From Aliishimia sp963922415 (GTDB lineage: Bacteria > Pseudomonadota > Alphaproteobacteria > Rhodobacterales > Rhodobacteraceae), in contig CAWUIP010000035.1 of NCBI GenBank assembly GCA_963922415.1, positions 1-26,710 on the forward strand: a stretch of 26,710 nt of DNA, given 5' to 3'. Both the position numbers and the translations under genes were made by a program. The stretch's first letter is position 1, and every line of letters starts with the position of its first letter. The notes beneath the pieces were generated by a model that worked only from the letters and a program-made list of their open reading frames with translations, did not search any database and was not told the DNA's origin. Positions 1 to 6,958 of the stretch are shown one piece after another.

Positions 1-531
1 GTCGAGCGCCAGCCGTAGCCTTGATTTAATCGTGCCCAAGGGCAGACCTGTTTCTCCAGCGATTTCGGAATGCGACATGTCTCCGAAATACGCTTTTTCA
101 ACTAATTCCCGCTGTGCGGGCGGTAATGCTTGCAGTGCGCGCCCCAAAATGTCGCTTTCCTGTTGCAACGCGAGCACATCAGACGCTTCGGGTTCGGCTT
201 CGGGCCCCCACGGCAGATCCTCGGGCTCGGGGCGCTTTTCCCGGCGCAGGATGTCGATCTTGCGGTTCCGCGCGATGGTAAAAATCCACGTGGCCACCGA
301 CGCCCGCGACGGGTCAAACAGATGCGACTTCAGCCACACCGTTGCCATCACGTCCTGCGCGCATTCCTCTGCCAGGCTGGCATCGGCGCCAGATTTCATC
401 AAAAACCCTTTAATGCGCGGGGCGAAATGGCCAAAGAGCTCGGCAAAGGCGGCCCGGTCTTGCGCGTCACGGATGCGGGCCATGTGACTGACCCACTGCA
501 TTCGCGTGTCTGTGTTCGAACTGGTCGTCAC
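1..531 (-). CDS. rpoE: RpoE-type ECF sigma factor (3' end outside window)
   Basis: The reverse strand is open from a GTG at 531 through base 1 (177 codons, no stop in the window). Region 2 includes AEECAQDVMATVW and FTIARNRKIDILRRE, the sigma-70 region 2 core and -10 recognition helices. A proline/glutamate-rich linker follows (EPEDLPWGPEAEPE). Region 4 is ALPPAQRELVEKAYFGDMSH with the helix-turn-helix ending GLPLGTIKSRLRLALD. From memory it closely resembles R. sphaeroides RpoE, the singlet-oxygen sigma factor held by the zinc anti-sigma factor ChrR; chrR would be expected just beyond the left edge. The divergent operon at 799 supports this. The start is uncertain: GTG 531, ATG 501 and an in-frame ATG at 636 are possible. 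The 636 start would add 35 residues unlike the family, so I prefer 531 or 501. Confidence 0.9.
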   Translation of the reverse strand, partial: MTTSSNTDTRMQWVSHMARIRDAQDRAAFAELFGHFAPRIKGFLMKSGADASLAEECAQDVMATVWLKSHLFDPSRASVATWIFTIARNRKIDILRREKRPEPEDLPWGPEAEPEASDVLALQQESDILGRALQALPPAQRELVEKAYFGDMSHSEIAGETGLPLGTIKSRLRLALD

Positions 532-798
532 CAAACTCTGTGTCCCTGATCCCGCTAAGCCGTTGCCGCGCGGCGTTTTTTGCCCGCGCACTTCGGTTAT
601 GCCCGGCTGGGCAGTGGTATCAAGGCTGGTCAACATATTCTGAATACGCCACCCGCCACTTTTTAGATCACAAAAACAAGAGCGCGCAATAAAGTGCGAA
701 CTGTCAGCTAAAATTGACAGCAAAAAAAGTGACAAAGTTTACATCCAACTGCAAATTGGCTGCGTATCACACATGACGATCAAGAAAAGGAATGGTGG
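532..798. other. Divergent intergenic region between sigma factor and FAD oxidase operon
   Basis: This 267-base gap is visibly more AT-rich at 655-760 than the flanking genes. It must hold promoters for both divergent transcripts. It contains an inverted repeat CTGTCA (701-706) and TGACAG (715-720) with an 8-base spacer, and a TTGACA hexamer at 714-719 that overlaps the right arm. A TGATCC on the plus strand at 547-552 has no TA-containing -10 at suitable spacing. No open reading frame here looks coding. Confidence 0.5.
641..670 (-). promoter_or_regulatory. Candidate RpoE-dependent promoter for the sigma factor gene
   Basis: On the reverse strand, TGATCT (670-665) is followed after 18 bases by TATTCA (646-641). 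The first hexamer resembles the TGATC-type -35 element I recall for Rhodobacter sigma-E promoters, and the second has the expected TA. Transcription would begin near 634, leaving a leader of about 100 bases before GTG 531. This is a motif guess only; the spacing and -10 are not perfect matches. Confidence 0.3.
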
Positions 799-2097
799 AT
801 GCCATTTGAAGAGCGGGCGTCCAGCCCCAAAAACATCGCGATTATCGGCGCGGGCATTTCGGGGTTAGGGGCAGCTTGGCGGTTGGCAGGGCAGCACCGT
901 GTGACGCTCATCGAGGCTGAAGGCCGTCTCGGTGGACATGCCCGGACGATCATGGCGGGCAAGGCTGGCGATCAACCTGTCGATACCGGTTTTTTGGTGT
1001 TCAACAAGGCGAATTACCCGCTGTTGACGCAGCTCTTTGAGCAGCTTGACGTGCCGATCGCCAAGTCGTCGATGAGTTTTGGGGCGTCGATCCGTGGGGG
1101 GTTCCTGGAATATGGTCTGTCGGGCGCAGACGCACTTTTCGCCCAGCGCCGCAACCTGGCGCGGCCTGCGTTCTTGCGGATGGTGCGTGATATTTTCCAC
1201 TTCAATAAGCACGCCGTGGCCGCGGTGCGGGCAGAGCCACACCTTACGATATCAGAGCTTTTGGAGCGTTTGGGCACCGGTCCCTGGTTCCGCGATTACT
1301 ACCTGTTGCCGTTTTCTGGCGCGATTTGGTCGACACCGCTTGAAAAGATCATGGATTTTCCCGCCGCTGCGATGATCCGGTTCTTCGAAAACCACGCCTT
1401 GCTAAGCCATGAAGGGCAGCACCAGTGGTATACCGTCGACGGCGGATCGATTGAGTATGTCCGCAGGCTCGAGGCGCATCTGCGCGCCAAGGGGGCCGAG
1501 ATCCGCCTGGGCCAGCCCGTCGAGGCCGTCAAGCGCGAGGCGGGCGCTGTCCAAATCCAAATGGGCGGCGCTTGGGAGCAGTTTGACGAGGTCATCTTCG
1601 CCACCCATTCCGACGACTCGCTGCGGCTTCTTGCCGATCCGCTGCCCCATGAAGAGGCCGCTTTGGGGGCCGTGAAGTATCAACCTAACGAGGTTGTTCT
1701 GCACTGTGACGCGCGGTTGATGCCACAACGCCGCAAGGTCTGGTCCAGTTGGAATTATACGGAAGATGCCGTTGTGCCGTCTGAGCGGATTGACTTGACC
1801 TATTGGATCAACTCGCTGCAGCCAATCCCGCAGTCCGACCCGCATTTTGTCACGCTCAACACCAAACGCACCATTCGTGAGGAGTTGATCTATGACCAAT
1901 GCACATTGCGCCATCCGGTCTACGACGTGGCCGCATTGGACGCCCAAGAAGTGATCGGCCGGTTCAACGGGACTGCCCGTACTTGGTTCTGTGGCGCATG
2001 GATGCGCAATGGTTTCCACGAAGACGGCTTGGCCAGCGCCGTGGCGGTGGCGGACGCGATCTTGGCGCGCGCGCCTTTGAAGGTGGCGGCTGCGTGA
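799..2097 (+). CDS. FAD-dependent amine oxidase-like protein (RSP1091/UfaD-type)
   Basis: This 432-residue flavoprotein has an N-terminal Rossmann motif GAGISG at residues 17-22, followed by IEAEGRLGGHART, the FAD-binding pattern of the amine oxidase/phytoene desaturase fold. A C-terminal segment, TWFCGAWMRNGFHEDGLASA, fits the closing FAD-contact region. Such proteins often sit beside cyclopropane fatty acid synthases. The next gene is DUF1365 and the divergent gene is an RpoE-type sigma factor, matching from memory the R. sphaeroides RSP1091 neighbourhood. The RSP1091 product has been linked to furan fatty acid formation (named UfaD) and to ChrR turnover under singlet oxygen. I infer a membrane-lipid desaturation role. 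ATG 799 has AAAGG at 786-790. The stop overlaps the next GTG. Confidence 0.88.
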   Translation: MPFEERASSPKNIAIIGAGISGLGAAWRLAGQHRVTLIEAEGRLGGHARTIMAGKAGDQPVDTGFLVFNKANYPLLTQLFEQLDVPIAKSSMSFGASIRGGFLEYGLSGADALFAQRRNLARPAFLRMVRDIFHFNKHAVAAVRAEPHLTISELLERLGTGPWFRDYYLLPFSGAIWSTPLEKIMDFPAAAMIRFFENHALLSHEGQHQWYTVDGGSIEYVRRLEAHLRAKGAEIRLGQPVEAVKREAGAVQIQMGGAWEQFDEVIFATHSDDSLRLLADPLPHEEAALGAVKYQPNEVVLHCDARLMPQRRKVWSSWNYTEDAVVPSERIDLTYWINSLQPIPQSDPHFVTLNTKRTIREELIYDQCTLRHPVYDVAALDAQEVIGRFNGTARTWFCGAWMRNGFHEDGLASAVAVADAILARAPLKVAAA

Positions 2098-2882
2098 GCC
2101 GGATTGATCACATAAGTGGCGTGACTTTTCATGGGCGTAAAGGCGCGGTGGCCAATGCTTTCCGCTATTCTGTCGACTATGTGCTGGTGGATGCAGAAAC
2201 CAAGCCCAAGACGCCGTCGCTCTTTTCGCGCAATGGTCGGAACATTACGGCCTTGCAGGACGCGGACCACGGTGGGGCACCGGGGCAGGGGCGCGGCCCC
2301 GCTTGGGTGCGCGACGTGCTTAGCGTCCATCAGATCACCGGCATTGCCCGCGTCGAGCTTTTGGCGCAGCCGAAAGTTCTAGGCCATGTGTTCAATCCGG
2401 TCTCATTTTGGCTGTGCCGCCGCGCAGACGACGCATTGGTCGCTGTAATCGCCGAGGTGACAAACACCTATGGCGACCGGCATTCCTACCTCGTGCATCA
2501 CGGAGACCTGCGCCCCATCGCGCCCTCGGATCGGTTGTGTGCGCAGAAAATATTCCATGTGTCGCCTTTCCAGCCGGTTGAGGGGGCTTACGAGTTCCGG
2601 TTTGACATCACGGATGACCGGATTGGGGTCTGGATCAACTATGACCAGTCCGAAGGCGGGCTGATCGCGACGCTGACAGGTGCGCGGGCCCCGCTGACCA
2701 ATCGCACGATCTTACGGATGCTCTGGCGCAGACCGTTTGGCGCGCGCCGGGTCCTTGCGCTGATCCATTGGCAGGCGCTGAAGCTGTGGATCAAAAAGCA
2801 GACCTTCCGCGCGCGGCCCAAGCCACCCGAGGAAGAGCTAAGCCGCGGCTGGTCCGCGCAAGACGGGGTGCCGGGCGAATGA
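2094..2882 (+). CDS. DUF1365 family protein
   Basis: The protein is 262 residues from GTG 2094, which overlaps the upstream stop as GTGA. A longer frame opens at 1899 but would overlap the previous gene by about 200 bases and adds sequence unlike the family. DUF1365 hallmarks are GHVFNPVSFWLC (residues 97-108) and EVTNTYGDRHSYL (121-133), then KIFHVSPF. The biochemical function is unknown. The family is commonly found beside FAD oxidases and cyclopropane fatty acid synthases, pointing to lipid modification. In R. sphaeroides the homologue (RSP1090) is, from memory, needed for the normal singlet-oxygen response. There is no signal peptide. Translation is probably coupled to both neighbours. 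Confidence 0.88.
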   Translation: MSRIDHISGVTFHGRKGAVANAFRYSVDYVLVDAETKPKTPSLFSRNGRNITALQDADHGGAPGQGRGPAWVRDVLSVHQITGIARVELLAQPKVLGHVFNPVSFWLCRRADDALVAVIAEVTNTYGDRHSYLVHHGDLRPIAPSDRLCAQKIFHVSPFQPVEGAYEFRFDITDDRIGVWINYDQSEGGLIATLTGARAPLTNRTILRMLWRRPFGARRVLALIHWQALKLWIKKQTFRARPKPPEEELSRGWSAQDGVPGE

Positions 2883-4120
2883 ATGCAGCCCCGTGCAATC
2901 TTGGCGCTTATGCGCTCTTTGCGGCTTTGCTGTCGGCGGCGGGACTGCCGATCTATATCCATGCGCCGAAATTCTATGTGGATGAATACGGCGTGTCGTT
3001 GGGCGCGCTTGGAGCGGTCCTTTTCGGCCTACGCCTGTTTGACGTCGTGCAAGATCCGCTTTTGGGGCGTTTGTCCGAACGGTTGCGCAGCCAGCGCGGG
3101 ATCGCGGTGATGCTGGGAACCGGTGTAATGGCGCTGGCGATGTTGGGCCTTTTTGCAGTGACCCCGCCTATTGCGCCGGTCTGGTGGTTTGCCGCCATGC
3201 TGACGTTGGTCTTTTCCGGCTTCTCCTTTCTGACGATTAACTTCTACGCCCAAGGTGTGGCCAAAGCCGAAACTCTGGCGGGCGACGGGCACCTGCGCCT
3301 GGCGCGCTGGCGCGAGACCGGAGCGCTCTTGGGTGTGTCACTGGCCGCGATCGCGCCTGTGGCCTTAGGTGCTGTGCTGGACAAACCTTTTGCGGGCTTT
3401 GCGGCGGGTTTCGCGGTTTTGGCCCTAGCGGCAGTCTTGGCGATGCGGGTCGAATGGCGCGACGGCACGACGCCGCCCGGCGCTGGGCTGTGGGAAGTTC
3501 TGCGCGACACGCTGGCGCGGCGGCTTCTGATCATCGCCTTTGTCAACGCGGCCCCGGTCGCGGTGTCCTCGACCCTGTTTTTGTTCTTTGTCGAAACCAA
3601 GCTGCAAGCACCGGGGTATGAAGGCGTTCTGCTCCTTCTGTTCTTCCTAAGTGCTGCCGCGTCCGCCCCGGTTTGGGGCGCGCTGGCTGAACGGTTTGGC
3701 GTCAAACCCGTCCTGCTCGCGGCTATGGCGCTTGCTATCGTGGCCTTCGGTGGCGCGTTGGCGCTTGGGGCCGGAGATTGGCCGCTCTTTGCGGTGATCT
3801 GCATTGCGTCTGGCGCAACAATGGGCGCGGATCTAACGCTGCTGCCTGCGGTCTTTGCGCGCCGCATGGCGGTTGTCTCGCCCTCGGCGGCGCAGGGCTT
3901 TGGGCTCTGGTCGTTTATGTCGAAATTCACCTTGGCCTTTGCAGCGGTCCTGCTGTTGCCAAGCCTGGAACGGGTCGGGTTCCAATCTGGATCTGCCGAC
4001 AACTCTGAAACTGCACTGTGGCTGCTGGCTCTGCTCTACGCAGGCGTGCCCTGTGCGCTGAAATGTGTGGCCATCGCATTGCTGGCCGCAACTGATTTGA
4101 AAGAGGAGACGATAAAATGA
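2879..4120 (+). CDS. GPH-family (MelB-like) major facilitator transporter
   Basis: This is a 413-residue polytopic membrane protein with about 12 hydrophobic segments. The loop motif RLFDVVQDPLLGRLSER (residues 52-68) is characteristic of glycoside-pentoside-hexuronide:cation symporters. ATG 2879 overlaps the DUF1365 stop as ATGA. An upstream in-frame start at 2768 would lie deep in DUF1365 and adds a non-hydrophobic tail, so it is rejected. Position in the operon corresponds to RSP1089 of the R. sphaeroides sigma-E regulon. The substrate is unknown. Given the lipid-modifying neighbours it might move a lipid precursor or modified product rather than a sugar, which is inference only. Confidence 0.85.
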   Translation: MNAAPCNLGAYALFAALLSAAGLPIYIHAPKFYVDEYGVSLGALGAVLFGLRLFDVVQDPLLGRLSERLRSQRGIAVMLGTGVMALAMLGLFAVTPPIAPVWWFAAMLTLVFSGFSFLTINFYAQGVAKAETLAGDGHLRLARWRETGALLGVSLAAIAPVALGAVLDKPFAGFAAGFAVLALAAVLAMRVEWRDGTTPPGAGLWEVLRDTLARRLLIIAFVNAAPVAVSSTLFLFFVETKLQAPGYEGVLLLLFFLSAAASAPVWGALAERFGVKPVLLAAMALAIVAFGGALALGAGDWPLFAVICIASGATMGADLTLLPAVFARRMAVVSPSAAQGFGLWSFMSKFTLAFAAVLLLPSLERVGFQSGSADNSETALWLLALLYAGVPCALKCVAIALLAATDLKEETIK

Positions 4121-4701
4121 CAGACTTCCTCTACATCGCCGTGACCTTGGTCTTTGTGATCGGTGCCGTGTGGGCGCGCGGGCGGTATGCGAGCTTTCTC
4201 AGCCAAAGCCCCGAAGACTATGCTGCGGGACGGGCCGGGCAGTTCGACATCCGCGAACGGTTCAACGGCCCCGTCGTTTGCGAAGGCGTGATCTATGGCC
4301 CAACAGGCCGCGTCACCTCGCGGTTCGAGGCAGACTTCCAGTGCCGCTGGGAAGGCAATCGCTGCATCATGGAAGAGGTCTTCCGCTATGATGACGGCTC
4401 CACGCAAGAGCGGGCCTGGAATCTGACCCTGGGCAATGATGGCGGCATTCGCGCCACCGCCTCGGACGTGGTGGGCGAAGGCAGCGGCCAGCAGATGGGC
4501 GACGCGGTGCAACTGAAATACAAGCTGCAATTACCGCCGTCGTCTGGCGGTCATATTCTTGACGTAGTGGACTGGATGTACCTGGCGCCGGGCGGCACTA
4601 TCATCAACCGATCACAGTTCCGCAAGTTTGGCATCCAGGTCGCAGAACTGGTCGCAACCATGCGGCCCGCAGACGTAGACGAGGAACGGAAAGCGGCGTG
4701 A
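4117..4701 (+). CDS. DUF3833 family protein
   Basis: This 194-residue protein begins with a hydrophobic segment (about residues 4-20, LYIAVTLVFVIGAVWA) and a short basic flank, so it is probably anchored in the inner membrane. Other DUF3833 members, as I recall, are lipoproteins, but no lipobox cysteine appears near this N-terminus. The soluble part contains FDIRERFNGPVVCEGVIYGP and repeated beta-strand-like stretches (FEADFQCRWEG, EEVFRYDDGSTQERAW), suggesting a lipocalin-like or beta-sandwich fold. It corresponds in position to RSP1088. The function is unknown; ligand carriage in a lipid pathway is possible. It is coupled by ATGA upstream and GTGA downstream. Confidence 0.8.
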   Translation: MTDFLYIAVTLVFVIGAVWARGRYASFLSQSPEDYAAGRAGQFDIRERFNGPVVCEGVIYGPTGRVTSRFEADFQCRWEGNRCIMEEVFRYDDGSTQERAWNLTLGNDGGIRATASDVVGEGSGQQMGDAVQLKYKLQLPPSSGGHILDVVDWMYLAPGGTIINRSQFRKFGIQVAELVATMRPADVDEERKAA

Positions 4702-5432
4702 CGACGGATTGGATTGGAAAGACATATTGGCTTGTTGGGGCGAGTGAGGGACTAGGGGCCGCGCTTGCAGATGTGATGAGCCGGGCAGGCGTGGAAGTTA
4801 TTGTGTCAGCCCGCAACCAAGAGCGGCTTGACGCGGTCGTTGCTGACTTGCCCGGCACGGCGCGGGCTGTCGCCATCGACATCCAAGACGACGCCAGTGT
4901 CGCAAAGGCCGCGGCAGAGGTGGGTCCCGTTGACGGTGTCATCCTGCTGGCGGGCGTCTACTGGCCGTTTGGTGCCAAAGACTGGAATGCCGAGCAGGCC
5001 GTAGCGATGGCTGATATCAACTTCACGGGCTTCATCCGCGTTTTGGGCCACGTGGTGCCAGACATGGTCGCGCGTGATGCAGGCCATATCGTGATCACGT
5101 CAAGCCTTTCGGCTTTCCGGGGGCTTCCAGGCTCGATTGGGTATTCGGCATCCAAGGCGGGCGTCATGTCGCTTGCGGAATGCATGTATGCCGATCTGAA
5201 AGACACGGGCGTTAGAGTGCAGGTGTCCAATCCCGGTTTTATCCGCACACGGCTGACCGACAAGAACGAATTTAACATGCCTGGCCTGATGGAACCCGCG
5301 GCCGCAGCGCGCGAAATGTTCGATCACATGCAGGAAGACACGTTCAAAAAGAGCTTCCCCTTGGGCTTCTCGCTTTTGTTCCGCGCTGGGCAGTTTTTGC
5401 CGGACTGGCTCTACTACCGTATCTTTTCCTAA
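4698..5432 (+). CDS. Short-chain dehydrogenase/reductase (RSP1087-type)
   Basis: This 244-residue classical SDR has the cofactor motif GASEGLG (residues 14-20) and VSARN after strand 2, so the SAR could favour NADP(H). The catalytic residues are Ser136 in ITSSLS and Tyr149/Lys153 in YSASK. The usual NNAG after strand 4 is LLAG. The C-terminus, FSLLFRAGQFLPDWLYYRI, is hydrophobic and may contact membrane or lipid. The GTG 4698 start overlaps the previous stop as GTGA. It is the last gene of the five-gene operon and matches the position of RSP1087 in R. sphaeroides. Its substrate is unknown; oxidation or reduction of a lipid intermediate is an inference. Confidence 0.87.
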   Translation: MTTDWIGKTYWLVGASEGLGAALADVMSRAGVEVIVSARNQERLDAVVADLPGTARAVAIDIQDDASVAKAAAEVGPVDGVILLAGVYWPFGAKDWNAEQAVAMADINFTGFIRVLGHVVPDMVARDAGHIVITSSLSAFRGLPGSIGYSASKAGVMSLAECMYADLKDTGVRVQVSNPGFIRTRLTDKNEFNMPGLMEPAAAAREMFDHMQEDTFKKSFPLGFSLLFRAGQFLPDWLYYRIFS

Positions 5433-5447
5433 CCGCTGCGCTGTGCG

Positions 5448-6062
5448 CTAAAGAGTGAAAAGCCCTTTTTCGCGCACCGCTTTGACCGAGGCGCGCGCCT
5501 CCATGGCCGCTTGATGCGCGCGGATCTTTGGGAACGGCGCGAGATCTACGTCGTCGCCGGGCAACCAGGCGCAGACCATGAACAGGTAGGGGTCGGCCAG
5601 CGACATCGCATCGCCCACCACGAAAGGCCCGGCAAGCGCGTGGTTTTCCACATACTGCGCAGAGGCGGCCATGGTTTCGGGCACTTTGGCGGTCATGTCT
5701 TGATGGCTCGCCTCCGCATCGGCCCAGCGGTGGCCGCGCATCTTGTGGGCGTGGTTCACATGCATGGTCGAGGCCAGATAATACATCGCGCTGCGCGCCC
5801 GCGCGGCCTCCATTGGATCTGTGGGCAAAAGCGCAGGCGCTTGTGCTGCGATGAACTCCAGGATGGCCCCCGTTTCGGTCAGGATCTTGCCATCGGTTTC
5901 CAGCGAGGGCACGCGACCCTTTGGGTTCACTGCATGATAGGTGGCGGAGCGCTGCTCGCCTTCGGCAAAGTTAAGAAGGACCGGTTCATAGGCGATCCCG
6001 GCCTCTTCCAATGCAATGGCGATGGCGACAGCGATGGTGTTGGGGGCAATGTAAAGGCGCAT
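5448..6062 (-). CDS. Glutathione S-transferase
   Basis: The protein is 204 residues. The thioredoxin-fold N-terminal domain has NPKGRVPSLETDG (cis-Pro52) and TETGAI (62-67), the glutathione-binding SNAIL/TRAIL-like segment. A helical C-terminal domain follows, with GPFVVGDAMSLADPYLFMV, the conserved GST N-capping box region. The N-terminal catalytic segment is YIAPNTIA, lacking the usual beta-class cysteine, with Thr9 or Asn8 the candidates. ATG 6062 was chosen because the family starts just before strand 1; a frame opening at 6224 would overlap the upstream phosphatase. It lies 10 bases after that gene and is probably co-transcribed. It converges on the SDR gene, 15 bases away. The substrate is unknown. 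Confidence 0.88.
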   Translation of the reverse strand: MRLYIAPNTIAVAIAIALEEAGIAYEPVLLNFAEGEQRSATYHAVNPKGRVPSLETDGKILTETGAILEFIAAQAPALLPTDPMEAARARSAMYYLASTMHVNHAHKMRGHRWADAEASHQDMTAKVPETMAASAQYVENHALAGPFVVGDAMSLADPYLFMVCAWLPGDDVDLAPFPKIRAHQAAMEARASVKAVREKGLFTL

Positions 6063-6072
6063 CTGGTCCTCG

Positions 6073-6726
6073 CTAAACGTGGGTCTGTGCATAGTGCCGC
6101 TCGGGCGCTTCAAGGTGCGGCACGGCATTAAAGCAGGCGGGCGACCACGTGCCACCAATGGGATAAAGCCGGTGGACCGACGAATTGAAGATCGCAAGGC
6201 CCATCCGCGCCATCGCGGGCACATCCAGGGCCAGGTGACTGCGCATCGCCATTGCGATCACGCCGCCCGAGGTGACCACAAGGGCTGGGCCCTGGCCTGT
6301 GCCAATCTCGGCCAGCGCCTCGCTGATGCGCGCCTCAAACGCGCTAAACCGTTCGGGTGCGCCGTCGATTTCGTCGTTCTGCCAAGCCTGCATGACCTTT
6401 GGGAAGTGCTCGGCAAATTGCGAGGCCTCGGTGGGGGCCGGAACACCGTGTTCTGCCTCGTAGGCCTGCGCCATAGTGAAATATTCAAGCTCGTTCAGCC
6501 GTGCGTCCTCTACCGGCTCTAGACCTGTGGCCATGCTGGCGGCAGTCTCGCGGTGGCGGCGCAGTGTGCCGGTGTAAAGGCGGCTGTGGAAGTTCTGCGT
6601 GGCCTTAAAATGCGCCCCCAGCCATTCGGACTGCTGATGGCCCAAATCTGACAGGCGGTCATAGTCTTCTTCGGTCAGAGCATTCGTGTTGGCCTGGCCG
6701 TGGCGGATCAAAGTGATGTGGGACAA
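6073..6726 (-). CDS. Histidine phosphatase (phosphoglycerate mutase-like) family protein
   Basis: The 217-residue protein starts MSHITLIRHGQANTNA; the RHG motif (residues 8-10) supplies the phosphorylated His9. TLRRHRETA (54-62) is the second phosphate-binding arginine segment. The position of the usual second pocket histidine reads VVTSGGVIA, with Ser153 instead of His; a TSGG/SSGG subgroup is common among bacterial members. It is therefore more likely a general phosphomonoesterase than a glycolytic mutase. The start at 6726 gives the standard N-terminus. It is the first gene of a pair with the GST and is divergent from formate dehydrogenase across 232 bases. Confidence 0.85.
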   Translation of the reverse strand: MSHITLIRHGQANTNALTEEDYDRLSDLGHQQSEWLGAHFKATQNFHSRLYTGTLRRHRETAASMATGLEPVEDARLNELEYFTMAQAYEAEHGVPAPTEASQFAEHFPKVMQAWQNDEIDGAPERFSAFEARISEALAEIGTGQGPALVVTSGGVIAMAMRSHLALDVPAMARMGLAIFNSSVHRLYPIGGTWSPACFNAVPHLEAPERHYAQTHV

Positions 6727-6878
6727 GTGGCGCGCCTCTTTACGGTTTGCCTTCTGTTAGGCGACTGCCACGCGCCTGGCCAGAGCAGGCCCGCCTTCCG
6801 CGCCAAATAATTTGACCCGGCGTGCGCAGATGCGCTGTTCGCTATCGGAAACACCCGCCCGCGCCCATCGACGGTTGG

Positions 6879-6894
6879 CGACGCGGAGGCGTCG
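6879..6894 (+). other. Small GC hairpin upstream of formate dehydrogenase
   Basis: CGACGC (6879-6884), tetraloop GGAG, GCGTCG (6889-6894) form a perfect 6-bp stem 64 bases before the fdhF start. It could lie in the leader or upstream of the promoter. I could not match it to the molybdenum-cofactor riboswitch architecture. Confidence 0.35.
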
Positions 6895-6958
6895 GTTTCG
6901 GGCTTCAAGCGCAGCAATTGACGGCTATAGTCCGGCTGCTGACGCTGGGAGACATCAC

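Noticed and set aside
547..570. TGATCC as a sigma-E promoter for the FAD oxidase operon
   Set aside because: No TA-containing -10 at 16-18 bases and it lies close to the sigma factor start, 250 bases from the operon.
1899..2093. Upstream extension of DUF1365
   Set aside because: Would overlap the FAD oxidase by about 200 bases; the GTGA start at 2094 matches the family N-terminus.
6727..6958. Molybdenum-cofactor riboswitch before formate dehydrogenase
   Set aside because: Only one small 6-bp hairpin and a weak TATAGT were seen; the multi-stem architecture is absent.
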